DNA of 64,000 nucleotides from Parabacteroides faecis (lineage in GTDB: Bacteria > Bacteroidota > Bacteroidia > Bacteroidales > Tannerellaceae), in assembly GCF_014647375.1 (NCBI RefSeq), contig NZ_BMPB01000003.1, positions 310,001 to 374,000 of the forward strand, in the 5' to 3' direction. The notes beneath the pieces were generated by a model. The model was not told where the DNA came from. It made no database searches and saw only the letters and a program-made list of their open reading frames with translations. Made by a program: the position numbers and the translations under genes. Shown piece by piece: positions 1 through 9,210 of this stretch (positions are counted from its first letter, which is position 1; each line of letters begins with the position of its first letter).

Positions 1-1155
1 AGCATAAGCCATTTCCTCAACTTCCAGTCTACATTCAACAATCCGTTTATGAACCCTTCTTAATAGAGATTTCTGTACATCTGAAAATTCTATCAAGTCT
101 GAAAAAACACCAGCCGGAGAAGCCGGAACATTTGTAAAAATGATATCAAATTTAACAGAGTCATCAAAATCGTTTCTCAATAAACCTCCAAAGGATGAAT
201 CACATGAATCTTCCTCATCCACAAATGTCATATCGGCTTCTTGCTTATCTTCCTGCTCCAATGTGTTTTTATCCCGTTCAAAAAAACAAACAACCATATC
301 TGATGTCAGCTGCTCTGAATGAGGCAAAGCTATTATACCTATTCCTCCTATACGCATCAGTGGCTTCTCTGCTGCATTTCCCGCATACATTAAACTGATG
401 ATATCATCACGCGTAAACAAACGATTCTTATATCCTGTTTCTCCAAATCCGGGAGTAACACCACCCAATGTTTTATATAGATACTTATCCAACATAACCT
501 TATCAGTATCCGGAAGGCGTTTTACAAGACTTTCCGTCAGAATAACATCTATATTATCAACTATACCATCCATATCTTGCCAGCTTTTCCCTTCGAAGTT
601 AAAGTGTAGCACAACAGAGGTCTGATTTTTAAGAAATTGCTCAATATATTCAGCCTTTCTCCTGAATTCGGAACGAAACTTTTGAATAAATGGATTATCC
701 ATACGGCTTGCAGCATCTTCGCTCAACCAAAAAGAAGATTTCTTTTCTACAATTCCATTTTTTTCTTTATCAGCCCATGTTCCATACATCCTATAATTTC
801 CGCCTTCTACCAGCATCCCCTTTTTATCTTCATAACAAGAATATACCAAATCTCCTAACAAGTAACGCTTGGAAGAATCTTTTTTCGATGTCTTGAAATT
901 TAGATAATAAATAGACTTGATCTTATCTTCGTCTATAATACGTGACATAGAATCGAAGTCAAAAGAAAAACGATCCCCATCATCAACAACATTCACTTCA
1001 TAGAATGTGGTAGTAATGGTATTTCCTTCTTTATCTTTCTTCTTTTCTAACGCTTTTACGTCATTTATCGCCCAATTTATCTGATCATGGTATTTCCACG
1101 CTTTTTTGGTTTTACGATAGAATTGACCTATTTTTATTACTGTATCTAAGCTCAT
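1..1155 (-). CDS. cas8b: Cas8b/Csh1-like (TM1802-type) large Cascade subunit, C-terminus missing
   Basis: A frame with no stop runs from ATG at 1155 to the left edge (385 codons), so the gene is cut by the window. It begins MSLDTVIKIGQFYRK and is rich in Lys, Asp and Glu, the character of TM1802/Csh1 proteins, which usually reach about 550-650 residues. It starts 11 bp after the cas6 stop on the same strand, the usual cas6-cas8b order of type I-B loci. In that family the protein is the large Cascade subunit that recognises the PAM and helps recruit Cas3. The identification rests on position plus overall resemblance; no catalytic motif is expected. Cas7, Cas5, Cas3 and the adaptation genes would lie to the left, outside the window. 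Confidence 0.72.
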   Translation of the reverse strand, partial: MSLDTVIKIGQFYRKTKKAWKYHDQINWAINDVKALEKKKDKEGNTITTTFYEVNVVDDGDRFSFDFDSMSRIIDEDKIKSIYYLNFKTSKKDSSKRYLLGDLVYSCYEDKKGMLVEGGNYRMYGTWADKEKNGIVEKKSSFWLSEDAASRMDNPFIQKFRSEFRRKAEYIEQFLKNQTSVVLHFNFEGKSWQDMDGIVDNIDVILTESLVKRLPDTDKVMLDKYLYKTLGGVTPGFGETGYKNRLFTRDDIISLMYAGNAAEKPLMRIGGIGIIALPHSEQLTSDMVVCFFERDKNTLEQEDKQEADMTFVDEEDSCDSSFGGLLRNDFDDSVKFDIIFTNVPASPAGVFSDLIEFSDVQKSLLRRVHKRIVECRLEVEEMAYA

Positions 1156-1166
1156 AATATATCATT

Positions 1167-1946
1167 TTAAGGATGATTTATTTTCTCTACCATTCCAAAG
1201 CCACTACTACCTTTTTCTGCAATTCCTGATTCATACATTATATTCATTAATTCTTTTGGTCCCTTCATTCTGAATTTACAAAGAAAACCTTTGACCCTTG
1301 TTTGTTGAGAAGTATCCGCTTTAATTGTTATTAATTTAGGTTTAGGCTCATTTGTTACAATAAAATCATAATTCAGTACACCTTGATAAGGTTTTCCATA
1401 ATAAGCCACATACCGATTAAGCAAACTCACTAGAATAGCACCTTTCGCATAAGGATCTGCAGGAGAAAGATATACCGTTTTACCATTTTCCTCTCGACGG
1501 GAAATGCACATGGGTGATAATGTCTTAAACTCAGCTTCCTCTTCGCAGTTCAAAGCAGGTAACATCTCTACACTCTGTACCTTGAATTGAACAACGTTCT
1601 GCCTATTACCCAATTGAAATGTTTGTTCCATAAAAATACCTTGAATAAATTGCCGTGTTGATTTTTCGGGAAGGAAAGATATATACCATTCTACTGTATC
1701 GCTGTTTATATACAGACACCCATGCTCCTTATCCAACCCTAGAGACGGTATAATCAAAGATGAATATGTGAATAGCTTGAATTGTTTTCCCTCCAGTTCA
1801 AACCCATTATCATGTAACCAGTTTGCATAAGATTCATTCGACAACGAAAGAATTTTGTAGATAACCGCCATCTGCTCATACTGATAATTAAAAGGCAAAC
1901 GATTCCCGTATTTCTTGTCAACTTGTAATACTATTTTAAATCTCAT
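1167..1946 (-). CDS. cas6: CRISPR-associated endoribonuclease Cas6
   Basis: A 259-residue protein of normal Cas6 length. Cas6 cuts the CRISPR precursor transcript within each repeat and often stays on the 3' hairpin. A candidate catalytic His is at about residue 45 in WLHDNGF, and the family's Gly-rich loop is near the C-terminus (KGSSGFGMVEKI). The C-terminal ferredoxin-like half (from about residue 195, VTNEPKPKLITIKADTS) also fits. It is the first visible gene of the cas operon, with the cas8b-like gene 11 bp downstream. Upstream lies the clpB terminator, so transcription probably starts between 1947 and 2019, but I see no clean promoter there. No repeat array is present here, so the cognate repeat is unknown. 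Confidence 0.88.
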   Translation of the reverse strand: MRFKIVLQVDKKYGNRLPFNYQYEQMAVIYKILSLSNESYANWLHDNGFELEGKQFKLFTYSSLIIPSLGLDKEHGCLYINSDTVEWYISFLPEKSTRQFIQGIFMEQTFQLGNRQNVVQFKVQSVEMLPALNCEEEAEFKTLSPMCISRREENGKTVYLSPADPYAKGAILVSLLNRYVAYYGKPYQGVLNYDFIVTNEPKPKLITIKADTSQQTRVKGFLCKFRMKGPKELMNIMYESGIAEKGSSGFGMVEKINHP

Positions 1947-2019
1947 TGCGTTTTCTTTTGACTGTAAAGCTAAGTAATTAACATACCCGATATCCTAAAT
2001 CGTATATGTTAATAAACAC

Positions 2020-2054
2020 AAAGGCTCCAGTTCTATAAAGAACCAGAGCCTTTT
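2020..2054 (-). terminator. Rho-independent terminator of clpB
   Basis: Arms of about 15 bp (AAAGGCTCTGGTTCT and AGAACTGGAGCCTTT on the minus strand, with G-U pairs) enclose a short AT loop. A T-rich stretch follows on the minus strand. It lies just after the clpB stop and insulates the cas operon from it. Confidence 0.8.
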
Positions 2055-2075
2055 CATATTCAAATAGAATTATAT

Positions 2076-4664
2076 TTAATTCTTAAATACCAGTCCATCC
2101 CCTTCCCGATCGATAATGATCGGACGGTTCTTATCGATCTTCATACCCAGTATCTCCTTCGACAGTTCGTTAAGGACATATTTTTGGATAGCACGTTTCA
2201 CCGGACGGGCACCGAACTGGGAATCGTAACCTGCATCCGAGATAAAATCGACGGCAGCATCCGTAAAATTCAAGGCAACACCATTGTTAGCCAGCATCTT
2301 CTTCACGCTGTTCAACTGCAAGGTAACGATCTTACGGATCTCTTCCTCATTCAGCGGAGTGAACATGATGATCTCGTCAATACGGTTCAGAAATTCCGGA
2401 CGAATGGATTTCTTCAGTAATTCCAGTACCTGGATACGGGTTTCATCGATCACTTTTTCGCGGTTGTCGGGCGTGATCTTCTCGAAGCTTTCACGAATCA
2501 GGGATGAACCCATATTGCTGGTCATGATGATGATCGAGTTCTTGAAGTTCACGACGCGTCCCTTGTTATCCGTCAAACGACCGTCGTCCAATACCTGCAA
2601 CAGGATATTGAATACGTCCGGATGCGCCTTTTCGATCTCGTCGAACAGGACGACAGAATAAGGTTTACGGCGAATTGCTTCCGTCAACTGGCCACCTTCA
2701 TCGTAACCGACATATCCCGGAGGTGCACCGATCAGACGGGTCGCACTGAATTTCTCCTGATACTCGCTCATATCGATACGGGTCATGCTGTTCTCATCGT
2801 CAAACAGGTATTCAGCCAACGCTTTGGCAAGTTCTGTCTTACCCACACCGGTCGTACCGAGGAAGATGAACGAACCGATCGGACGTTTCGGATCCTGCAA
2901 TCCGGCACGGCTACGACGCACCGCATCCGCAATGGCTGTAATAGCCTCTTCCTGACCGATCACACGGGTATGCAATTCGTCTTCCAGGCGGAGTAGTTTG
3001 TCGCGTTCGCTCTGCATCATCTTGTTGACGGGAATACCGGTCCAACGGGATACCACATCGGCAATGTCTTCGCTGTCGACTTCCTCTTTGATCATGGCGG
3101 CAGCCCCCTGCATGGTGTGCAGCTTGGCCTGTATTTCCTTGATCTCTTCTTCTTTCGCCTGCAGTTTACCGTAACGGATCTCAGCTACTTTGCCGTAATC
3201 GCCTTCACGTTCTGCCTTATCAGCTTCAAACTTCAGGTTCTCGATGTCGATCTTATTTTGCTGGATCTTGTTGATCTGTTCCTTTTCGCTTTCCCACTGG
3301 GCTTTCTGTTTCTTTTCTTCTTCTTTGAGGTTGGCGATTTCCTTGTTCAACTGTTCCAGTTTCGTCTTATCGTTTTCACGTTTGATGGCTTCGCGTTCGA
3401 TCTCCAACTGTTTAATACGGCGGGAAACTTCGTCCAATGATTCGGGTACCGAATCCACCTGCAAACGCAGACGGGCAGCAGCCTCATCCATCAGGTCGAT
3501 CGCCTTATCCGGCAGAAAACGGTCGGTAATATACCGTGTCGAAAGCTGGACGGCAGCGATAATGGCATCGTCTTTAATACGTACCTTATGATGGTTTTCG
3601 TACTTCTCTTTCAGACCACGCAGGATAGAAATAGTATCCAGTTCATCCGGTTCTTCGACCATCACAACCTGGAAACGACGTTCCAACGCTTTATCTTTTT
3701 CAAAATATTTCTGATATTCATCCAGTGTCGTTGCACCGATAGAACGTAATTCACCACGTGCCAACGCAGGTTTCAGGATATTGGCGGCATCCATAGCCCC
3801 ATCACTCTTACCGGCTCCTACCAATGTATGGATCTCATCGATGAAAAGGATGATCTCGCCTTCCGACTTGGTCACCTCGTTGACTACGGATTTCAACCGT
3901 TCCTCAAATTCTCCTTTATATTTGGCACCGGCAATCAATGCACCCATATCCAGGGAGAAGATCTGTTTTGATTTCAGATTCTCCGGAACATCGCCACGAA
4001 CGATACGGTGTGCTAAGCCTTCAGCGATAGCTGTTTTACCGACACCCGGTTCACCGATCAGGATCGGGTTGTTCTTTGTACGACGGCTCAGGATCTGAAG
4101 TACACGACGGATCTCGTCATCACGGCCGATCACCGGGTCGAGCTTGCCGCTACGGGCACGTTCGTTCAGGTTGATGGCGTATTTATTCAGAGAGTCGTAC
4201 GTGTCTTCTGCCGACTGGCTCGTTACTTTATTTCCCTTACGCAATTCCTCGATCGCTTTCTCCAGTTCTTTTTCCGTAACACCGGCATCTTTCAATATCT
4301 GCGAAGCCGTACTTTTTACGGTGAACAAAGCGAGAATGATATGTTCCAGAGAAACATACTGGTCACCCATCTTACCGGAATAATCGATTGCTTTCTGCAA
4401 AACGGCATTCGATTCGCTCGACAGATAAGGTTCGCCACCGGATACTTTCGGATAGGATTCTATCTGACGATCCAGCACCATGTTCAGATTCTGGATATTC
4501 ACACCCAGTTTCTGGAAGAGGAAGTTCGTGATACTTTCACCCGTCATAATGACAGCCTTCAGCAAATGAACAGGTTCGATCACCTGTTGGTTATTCTTCT
4601 GAACCAACTGCACCGCCTGCTGAACAGCCTCTTGTGATTTAATTGTAAAATTGTTTAAATTCAT
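2076..4664 (-). CDS. clpB: ATP-dependent disaggregase ClpB
   Basis: An 862-residue protein of typical ClpB length. It is a hexameric AAA+ machine that, with DnaK, pulls polypeptides out of aggregates in the cytoplasm after heat stress. Visible parts in order: Clp N-domain (about 1-145), first AAA+ domain with Walker A GEPGVGKT at 204-211, a Lys/Glu-rich coiled-coil middle domain (about 400-525) that separates ClpB from ClpA/ClpC, and second AAA+ domain with Walker A GTTGVGKT near 601-608 and Walker [14 protein letters not shown]. The arginine-finger region [10 protein letters not shown] is also present. It stands alone: the terminator at 2020-2054 ends it, and the upstream neighbour ends at 4853 on the same strand. 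Its regulation cannot be read here; I see no clear CIRCE-type inverted repeat in the 188 bp upstream. Confidence 0.97.
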   Translation of the reverse strand: MNLNNFTIKSQEAVQQAVQLVQKNNQQVIEPVHLLKAVIMTGESITNFLFQKLGVNIQNLNMVLDRQIESYPKVSGGEPYLSSESNAVLQKAIDYSGKMGDQYVSLEHIILALFTVKSTASQILKDAGVTEKELEKAIEELRKGNKVTSQSAEDTYDSLNKYAINLNERARSGKLDPVIGRDDEIRRVLQILSRRTKNNPILIGEPGVGKTAIAEGLAHRIVRGDVPENLKSKQIFSLDMGALIAGAKYKGEFEERLKSVVNEVTKSEGEIILFIDEIHTLVGAGKSDGAMDAANILKPALARGELRSIGATTLDEYQKYFEKDKALERRFQVVMVEEPDELDTISILRGLKEKYENHHKVRIKDDAIIAAVQLSTRYITDRFLPDKAIDLMDEAAARLRLQVDSVPESLDEVSRRIKQLEIEREAIKRENDKTKLEQLNKEIANLKEEEKKQKAQWESEKEQINKIQQNKIDIENLKFEADKAEREGDYGKVAEIRYGKLQAKEEEIKEIQAKLHTMQGAAAMIKEEVDSEDIADVVSRWTGIPVNKMMQSERDKLLRLEDELHTRVIGQEEAITAIADAVRRSRAGLQDPKRPIGSFIFLGTTGVGKTELAKALAEYLFDDENSMTRIDMSEYQEKFSATRLIGAPPGYVGYDEGGQLTEAIRRKPYSVVLFDEIEKAHPDVFNILLQVLDDGRLTDNKGRVVNFKNSIIIMTSNMGSSLIRESFEKITPDNREKVIDETRIQVLELLKKSIRPEFLNRIDEIIMFTPLNEEEIRKIVTLQLNSVKKMLANNGVALNFTDAAVDFISDAGYDSQFGARPVKRAIQKYVLNELSKEILGMKIDKNRPIIIDREGDGLVFKN

Positions 4665-4852
4665 ACCTTATATTACTTTCTTGTTATCTTCTTTATTTTT
4701 AACTTTCACTGATAACTCTACAAAATAAATACCATAACAAAAATAAGTCATTTTGTCAGTATTATTACTACACATTTTGCACTTTCGGTAAGAAAACAAC
4801 AAGAAAGCAAAAAAGGTTTGCGCAAAAGCAGGATTACTCCGGATTAGCCCAT

Positions 4853-7225
4853 TCAGAATTCCATCTTATAACTGATAAAAGGAATCATACTGTTGAAATA
4901 AAAATCCTCTATCTGCTGTGTTGCCTGGTTGTATGACTGCCCCATATATTGTTTTCCTATCAGGTTTTTCACCTGGATAGCAACGGTTCCGGAACATCTT
5001 CGATAATTCACCCGGTAAGTCAGGGAGATATCCGATACGGGGCTGATACCTTTGCGACGATGGATAAACGGCGTAGACTCGTCATACACAATATCTTGCT
5101 GCTCCAATGTCGCTTTCAGATCGACCGGAGAAGTCGGACGGTGACCCGAAAGGGCGATACGGGCATTCAGTCCCAAGACTCTATTTAAGCCATTCTTCCG
5201 GCGGAAAGTAAATTCTTTTCCTCCCAGGATATTTGCTACATACCGCGTATTGAACAGCGTATTATGCCAGTCGCCCTTATCATCTTTATAACGGGAGTCG
5301 AAAAGCGAGAAGGTCACCATGTAATAGTATCCCGATTGCAGGAAGCGCTCCAGGGTAAAATCGATACCGACATTCATGCCTTTACCCGTGTTCACGAAAG
5401 GTTGGTAGAACAAAGGAGGCTGCACGGTGAGGTTAATGGTAGAAAATGTTCCGCCCTGCAATACCGGAACATTATACAAATATTGAAAATAAGGTTCGAC
5501 TTTGAGCCTTAGAAGCGGAGAGATAGCCCAGTTATAACTCAATACATTATGTAAGGAACGTGTCATCTTCAGGTCTGTATTGGGCGTAGTAATACCTCCG
5601 TTTGCCGCAGGGACTTCCATAAAATAGAAATAGAGAGGTGCTATCTGCGAATGAAGTCCCGTACCCAGCATAAGAGAATGATGGCTGTTGAGAGTCCATT
5701 CAACGGAAAGACGCGGTTCAATAGCAAAATCTCCGTTCAGTGCAAATAAGGTTGTATTGAGACCGCCGGTCAGCGAGAAAGAGCGGTTGAAAGCATATTT
5801 GGTCTGTGCATAGGCTTGCAACAACTGGGTATTACTGTGTTTATTTGCAACAGTTTGCATACTCCTTTCATCATCCGATTTCCGGTAATCGATCTTATCG
5901 AATAATTGATCCCAACGGATGCCGTAACGACTGTGCCAACGGGAGGAATGACGATGATTGAGCCGGGAGGACAACGATAGTTTATAACTCCGGTTCAAAT
6001 TATCGATATCGGGAATGGAAGTAGTCGGTTGCTCTACCCTGCGCCTACCGAATTCGAAATCCGCATCCGACAAAGTAGCCGCAAGCGTGGTGGACAGATA
6101 CAGGGAAGAGTTGAACGACTGCTTATGGGAAATACCGGCTGCACCGGCCCGGTAGGCTATCTTCATATCCGAACTTAGGGAGACGTCCGTCCATTCAGCC
6201 GGATCGTCCTCCGCTTCTCTTTCCGACTGCGAGTTTCCTCCGATGCCCCATAGGGAAAATGTCCCCATGCGTCGTGTGGGCAAGATGATCTTGAAAGCTA
6301 CATCTTCATAATGGATCGATTGCTTGCTGGACATTTCCGAGATGAAAGACTTGATAATACCCAACGTGGATACACGTACATTAAATAGATAAGACCCGTC
6401 ATAGTCTTTCTTGAAAGGACCTTCGGCCGCAAACTCCGCACCTTGTATCCCCAACTGTGCCGTAAATTCGTGCTTCCTGTCATTCCCATTGCGGAACTTC
6501 ATATCGAACACACCAGCAACGGCATTCCCATATTCTGCAGGAAATGCTCCGGTATAGAAATCCGAATTAGCAAGCATGGAACTACTGAACATCGTAAACA
6601 GACCTCCGCCCGGCACGTCATCACCACCATTGAAATGACTCGGGACAGGAATATCCACCCCTTCCATCCTCCACAAAACCCCGGAAGGAGCGTTTCCACG
6701 GATAATAATAACATTTGTTTCCGCCGACCCGGTCGTGACTCCGGCAAAATTAGCTGCCATACGCGCCGGATCATCCACTGCTCCGGCATAACGCCTTGCC
6801 TCTTCAACCGAGAAGGTACGTGCACTGACAGAAGCCATATCGTTCTGGGGAAGGTCTTTACGCCGGTGGGCAATGACTACCACTTCGTTCAGTGCCTGCC
6901 GGCTTTCTTTCATTTCGATAGCAAGGACCAGTTCTTTTCCGCTGGTCAGTTGCAGTTCGGTAAGTTGTAATGGTTCATATCCCAGATAAGAGAGTTGAAG
7001 ATTGATTCGACCGACAGGTACACTGCCGAGAGAGAAATTACCTGCTGCATCGGTTGTAACGCCTGTACTGCTACCTGCTAACATAACGGTAGCCCCGATC
7101 AACGGTACTTTGGTTTCCATATCTACGATTTGTCCACGGACGGTTTGAGTAAGTTGTGCCTGAATGCCAAGGGGTAAAAGCAGGAGTAAAACTCCTGCAA
7201 ATAGAAGGTGTCTTAAATAGTTCAT
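4853..7225 (-). CDS. TonB-dependent outer membrane receptor with carboxypeptidase-regulatory-like N-domain
   Basis: A 790-residue protein with a Sec signal peptide ending near LGIQAQ (about residue 24). A CarboxypepD_reg-like domain follows (about 28-110, VRGQIVDMETKVPLIGATV), then a TonB plug (about 125-240, with VIIIRGNAPSGVLWRMEGVDIP) and a 22-strand-type barrel ending in aromatic MEF. It would import a substrate across the outer membrane using the TonB-ExbBD energy system. It is shorter than SusC (about 1000 residues) and has no SusD partner, so a small ligand such as a metal chelate or oligomer is more likely than a glycan, but the ligand cannot be read from sequence. The Crp/Fnr-type regulator lies directly upstream, with a candidate operator in the 69-bp gap. 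Confidence 0.9.
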   Translation of the reverse strand: MNYLRHLLFAGVLLLLLPLGIQAQLTQTVRGQIVDMETKVPLIGATVMLAGSSTGVTTDAAGNFSLGSVPVGRINLQLSYLGYEPLQLTELQLTSGKELVLAIEMKESRQALNEVVVIAHRRKDLPQNDMASVSARTFSVEEARRYAGAVDDPARMAANFAGVTTGSAETNVIIIRGNAPSGVLWRMEGVDIPVPSHFNGGDDVPGGGLFTMFSSSMLANSDFYTGAFPAEYGNAVAGVFDMKFRNGNDRKHEFTAQLGIQGAEFAAEGPFKKDYDGSYLFNVRVSTLGIIKSFISEMSSKQSIHYEDVAFKIILPTRRMGTFSLWGIGGNSQSEREAEDDPAEWTDVSLSSDMKIAYRAGAAGISHKQSFNSSLYLSTTLAATLSDADFEFGRRRVEQPTTSIPDIDNLNRSYKLSLSSRLNHRHSSRWHSRYGIRWDQLFDKIDYRKSDDERSMQTVANKHSNTQLLQAYAQTKYAFNRSFSLTGGLNTTLFALNGDFAIEPRLSVEWTLNSHHSLMLGTGLHSQIAPLYFYFMEVPAANGGITTPNTDLKMTRSLHNVLSYNWAISPLLRLKVEPYFQYLYNVPVLQGGTFSTINLTVQPPLFYQPFVNTGKGMNVGIDFTLERFLQSGYYYMVTFSLFDSRYKDDKGDWHNTLFNTRYVANILGGKEFTFRRKNGLNRVLGLNARIALSGHRPTSPVDLKATLEQQDIVYDESTPFIHRRKGISPVSDISLTYRVNYRRCSGTVAIQVKNLIGKQYMGQSYNQATQQIEDFYFNSMIPFISYKMEF

Positions 7226-7254
7226 CTTTGTTTATCGCGTTAATTAATCCGCGA

Positions 7255-7300
7255 CAAAGGTAGATGGTCTCCGTTTGAAAGTTCTTGACAATTGTCAAGA
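7255..7300 (-). promoter_or_regulatory. Candidate FNR-like operator and -7 box of the TonB receptor gene
   Basis: A perfect 18-bp palindrome, TCTTGACAATTGTCAAGA (7283-7300), overlaps the stop codon of the regulator gene. It fits the TTGAY-N4-RTCAA pattern of FNR/DNR-type sites. On the minus strand a perfect TAnnTTTG -7 box (TACCTTTG) lies at 7262-7255 with no TTTG -33 element. With the start site about 7 nt after the box (near 7248), the palindrome centre (7291.5) falls at about -42 to -44, near the usual class II activator position. Inference: the adjacent regulator activates the receptor gene from this site. Confidence 0.6.
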
Positions 7301-7873
7301 CTCATCCTCATCCGATAGTTTTCTTCGGATACGGCTCACAGTTTCGGGAGTTACACCGATCAATGAAGCTACATCTTTCAGGGTTAATTTATTCATGGAA
7401 TGATCCGCAACTTTCAGTAATTTCTTGTAACGTTCTTCCGGCGTGTCACAACGAAAGGAAAAGATCAGTTCGTCACGACGAAAGAATAGTTGCTCGGCTA
7501 TATGCCGTCCGAAACGCTGACCTTCCATACTATATTCGTAAAAGTCGATAACCTGCTGATAAGTCAACCTGTAAACGACAGCTTCAGAAATCGTCTGTAT
7601 GGAATATCTGGCCGGAACATGGTTCAGCAAGGCATAATATTCCGTTACAAAGCCGTTAGTATTGAAGCCGATCGTCCGTTCCTCACCCTCTGCATCACAA
7701 TGACTGAAACGAAATTGCCCATCCAATACGGCACCCAGGTAACGGCATGGTTCTCCCTGACGGACAAAGTACTCCTTGCGTTTAAGGTTCACGATCTCCC
7801 CCATTTCCATAAATACACCGGATAGCTCTTCAGAAATATTCAGGCGGGACACAAACTCTTTCAAATCAATCAT
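7295..7873 (-). CDS. Crp/Fnr family transcriptional regulator
   Basis: A 192-residue protein with an N-terminal cyclic-nucleotide-binding-like beta-roll (about 20-110) and a C-terminal winged helix. Its recognition helix lies in LTLKDVASLIGVTPETVSRIRRKL (about 162-185), the Crp_2-type ETxSR motif. It lacks an N-terminal Cys cluster, so it is not an iron-sulphur FNR. The ligand is unknown, and Bacteroidetes members of this subfamily often lack the cAMP-contact residues. It is transcribed towards the TonB receptor, which begins 69 bp downstream, and the palindrome at 7283-7300 spans its stop codon. That makes a regulator-operator-target unit likely. The divergent neighbour is an ECF sigma gene. 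Confidence 0.88.
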   Translation of the reverse strand: MIDLKEFVSRLNISEELSGVFMEMGEIVNLKRKEYFVRQGEPCRYLGAVLDGQFRFSHCDAEGEERTIGFNTNGFVTEYYALLNHVPARYSIQTISEAVVYRLTYQQVIDFYEYSMEGQRFGRHIAEQLFFRRDELIFSFRCDTPEERYKKLLKVADHSMNKLTLKDVASLIGVTPETVSRIRRKLSDEDES

Positions 7874-7878
7874 ACATA

Positions 7879-7909
7879 CAAAGATATAGTATTATATTCG
7901 CCATACAAT
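7879..7909 (-). promoter_or_regulatory. Bacteroidetes-type promoter of the Crp/Fnr gene
   Basis: On the minus strand ATTG (7909-7906, -33-like) is followed after 19 bp by TATCTTTG (7886-7879, perfect TAnnTTTG). The box ends only 5 nt before the ATG at 7873, so the transcript would have almost no leader. Confidence 0.55.
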
Positions 7910-7976
7910 AAAAAAGATCGTGCACTGTGACTTTTTCACGCGCCGGGGTACTAATCCAATACAAACTAAAAGAGAA

Positions 7977-8483
7977 ATGAATATGATAAAAGGTGAAGCA
8001 GACTTTCTTTCTGCGCTGGAATCGAACATAAGCATACTGATCAAGATCGCCCGGGTGTATGCTTATACCACGCACGACAGGAAAGACCTGATCAATGACA
8101 TCATCCTCGAATTGTGGAAGTCGTACCCGAAGTTTAAAGGCGACTCCAAAATATCGACCTGGATCTATCGCGTCTCGCTCAACGTGGCGTTGAATGTCAA
8201 ACGAAAGCGGGACAATAACAAAGTATTGTTTTTCGATGAGTTGAAGGTAGCGGACGGCAGTGATATCCTCGAAGTCCCGACCGACAACTCCTCTGAAATC
8301 GGCCAACTCTATCAGTGCATCGAAAGTTTATCGGAACAGAACAAGGCTATTATCCTATTGTATCTGGATGATAAATCATACGAAGAGATCTCTCAAATCC
8401 TCGGTCTGTCCAGGACGAACGTCAGTACACGTTTGAACCGGATAAAAGAGCAATTAAGAAAACAAATGAACCCCTATAAATGA
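7977..8483 (+). CDS. ECF-type RNA polymerase sigma factor
   Basis: The likely start is ATG at 7977 (MNMIKGEADFLSAL, 168 residues) after an AAAAGAGAA stretch; the frame extends upstream, but that part looks non-coding. Region 2 is visible around LINDIILELWKSYPKFKGDSKISTWIYRVSLNVALNVKRK, and region 4 in the C-terminal third (LSEQNKAIILLYLDDKSYEEISQILGL then SRTNVSTRLNRIKEQLRKQ), a helix-turn-helix that reads the -35-like element. It is in operon with a small membrane protein 6 bp downstream, the usual sigma/anti-sigma arrangement. In Bacteroidetes such pairs often control a few local genes; the target and signal are unknown. Confidence 0.9.
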   Translation: MNMIKGEADFLSALESNISILIKIARVYAYTTHDRKDLINDIILELWKSYPKFKGDSKISTWIYRVSLNVALNVKRKRDNNKVLFFDELKVADGSDILEVPTDNSSEIGQLYQCIESLSEQNKAIILLYLDDKSYEEISQILGLSRTNVSTRLNRIKEQLRKQMNPYK

Positions 8484-8489
8484 ATCGTT

Positions 8490-9080
8490 ATGGAACTCGA
8501 TAATATAAAAAACAGCTGGAAACAGGAAAACCAGCAAATTGCAGCGAATGTACATCTGAATAGAACAGCCCTGATGAAAAAGATCTCGGCAGAAACAAAC
8601 CGGATGAAAAGAAAGAATCTGTTACTCTTATTGTTCAGAATCCCTTTCCCGGTAGTTATCCTTGTCATATTATTTTCACACATTCATATCCATAACATGG
8701 TTAATTTCTATATTGGAATAGTGTTGTTTCTGGCTTTTTCCTGCTTTGCTTCATGGGGACTGATAAAATATTATCTGAATCTGAGAAAGCTGGATATAAC
8801 AGATTCATATCTTGAAAATAAAAAGACTATACGGGAACTGGAGTTATATAAACTGAATGTGACGAAAAGGAATTACTATTGCAGCCCGGTGGGAATAGCC
8901 GGTATTTTCCTGATGATCAATGCGCCTCTGTTTACTACTACCGAAGGGGCTATCATGTTACTACTTATCATGGCTATCATGGCTGCCTCCATATTCATAA
9001 ATCTGAAATATGTCTTACCGGCACAGTTCAAACGGTTGAATAAGGAGATGGAAGAGATTCGGAAGATGGAAGAGGAATAG
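8490..9080 (+). CDS. Membrane partner of the ECF sigma factor (putative anti-sigma factor)
   Basis: A 196-residue protein starting 6 bp after the sigma gene. A soluble, charged N-terminus (MELDNIKNSWKQENQQIA, then helical to about residue 45) is followed by about four hydrophobic segments near 48-66, 72-94, 137-150 and 155-177. The C-terminus is charged and Glu-rich. Small membrane proteins with a Trp-containing amphipathic N-terminus regularly follow ECF sigma genes in this phylum and are thought to hold the sigma factor at the inner membrane. No zinc-binding anti-sigma (ZAS) His/Cys motif is present, so the role is inferred from position and topology. Confidence 0.65.
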   Translation: MELDNIKNSWKQENQQIAANVHLNRTALMKKISAETNRMKRKNLLLLLFRIPFPVVILVILFSHIHIHNMVNFYIGIVLFLAFSCFASWGLIKYYLNLRKLDITDSYLENKKTIRELELYKLNVTKRNYYCSPVGIAGIFLMINAPLFTTTEGAIMLLLIMAIMAASIFINLKYVLPAQFKRLNKEMEEIRKMEEE

Positions 9081-9210
9081 GCAAACTCAAATCCATTTGT
9101 GTGTTCGAATTAGCGATGTATAATCCTGTTCGTTTCTGAAATAAAAGAATATCTTTGTGCATCAAGGTTTTCACTTTGTAAAATCGGGTCTAATATACCA
9201 TATTAACAGC

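Noticed and set aside
1947-2019. CRISPR repeat or leader before cas6
   Set aside because: No repeated units; only AT-rich sequence and no clear promoter.
7866-8306. Minus-strand open frame of 146 residues over the sigma gene
   Set aside because: The sigma factor frame has clear region 2 and region 4 motifs; this one has none.
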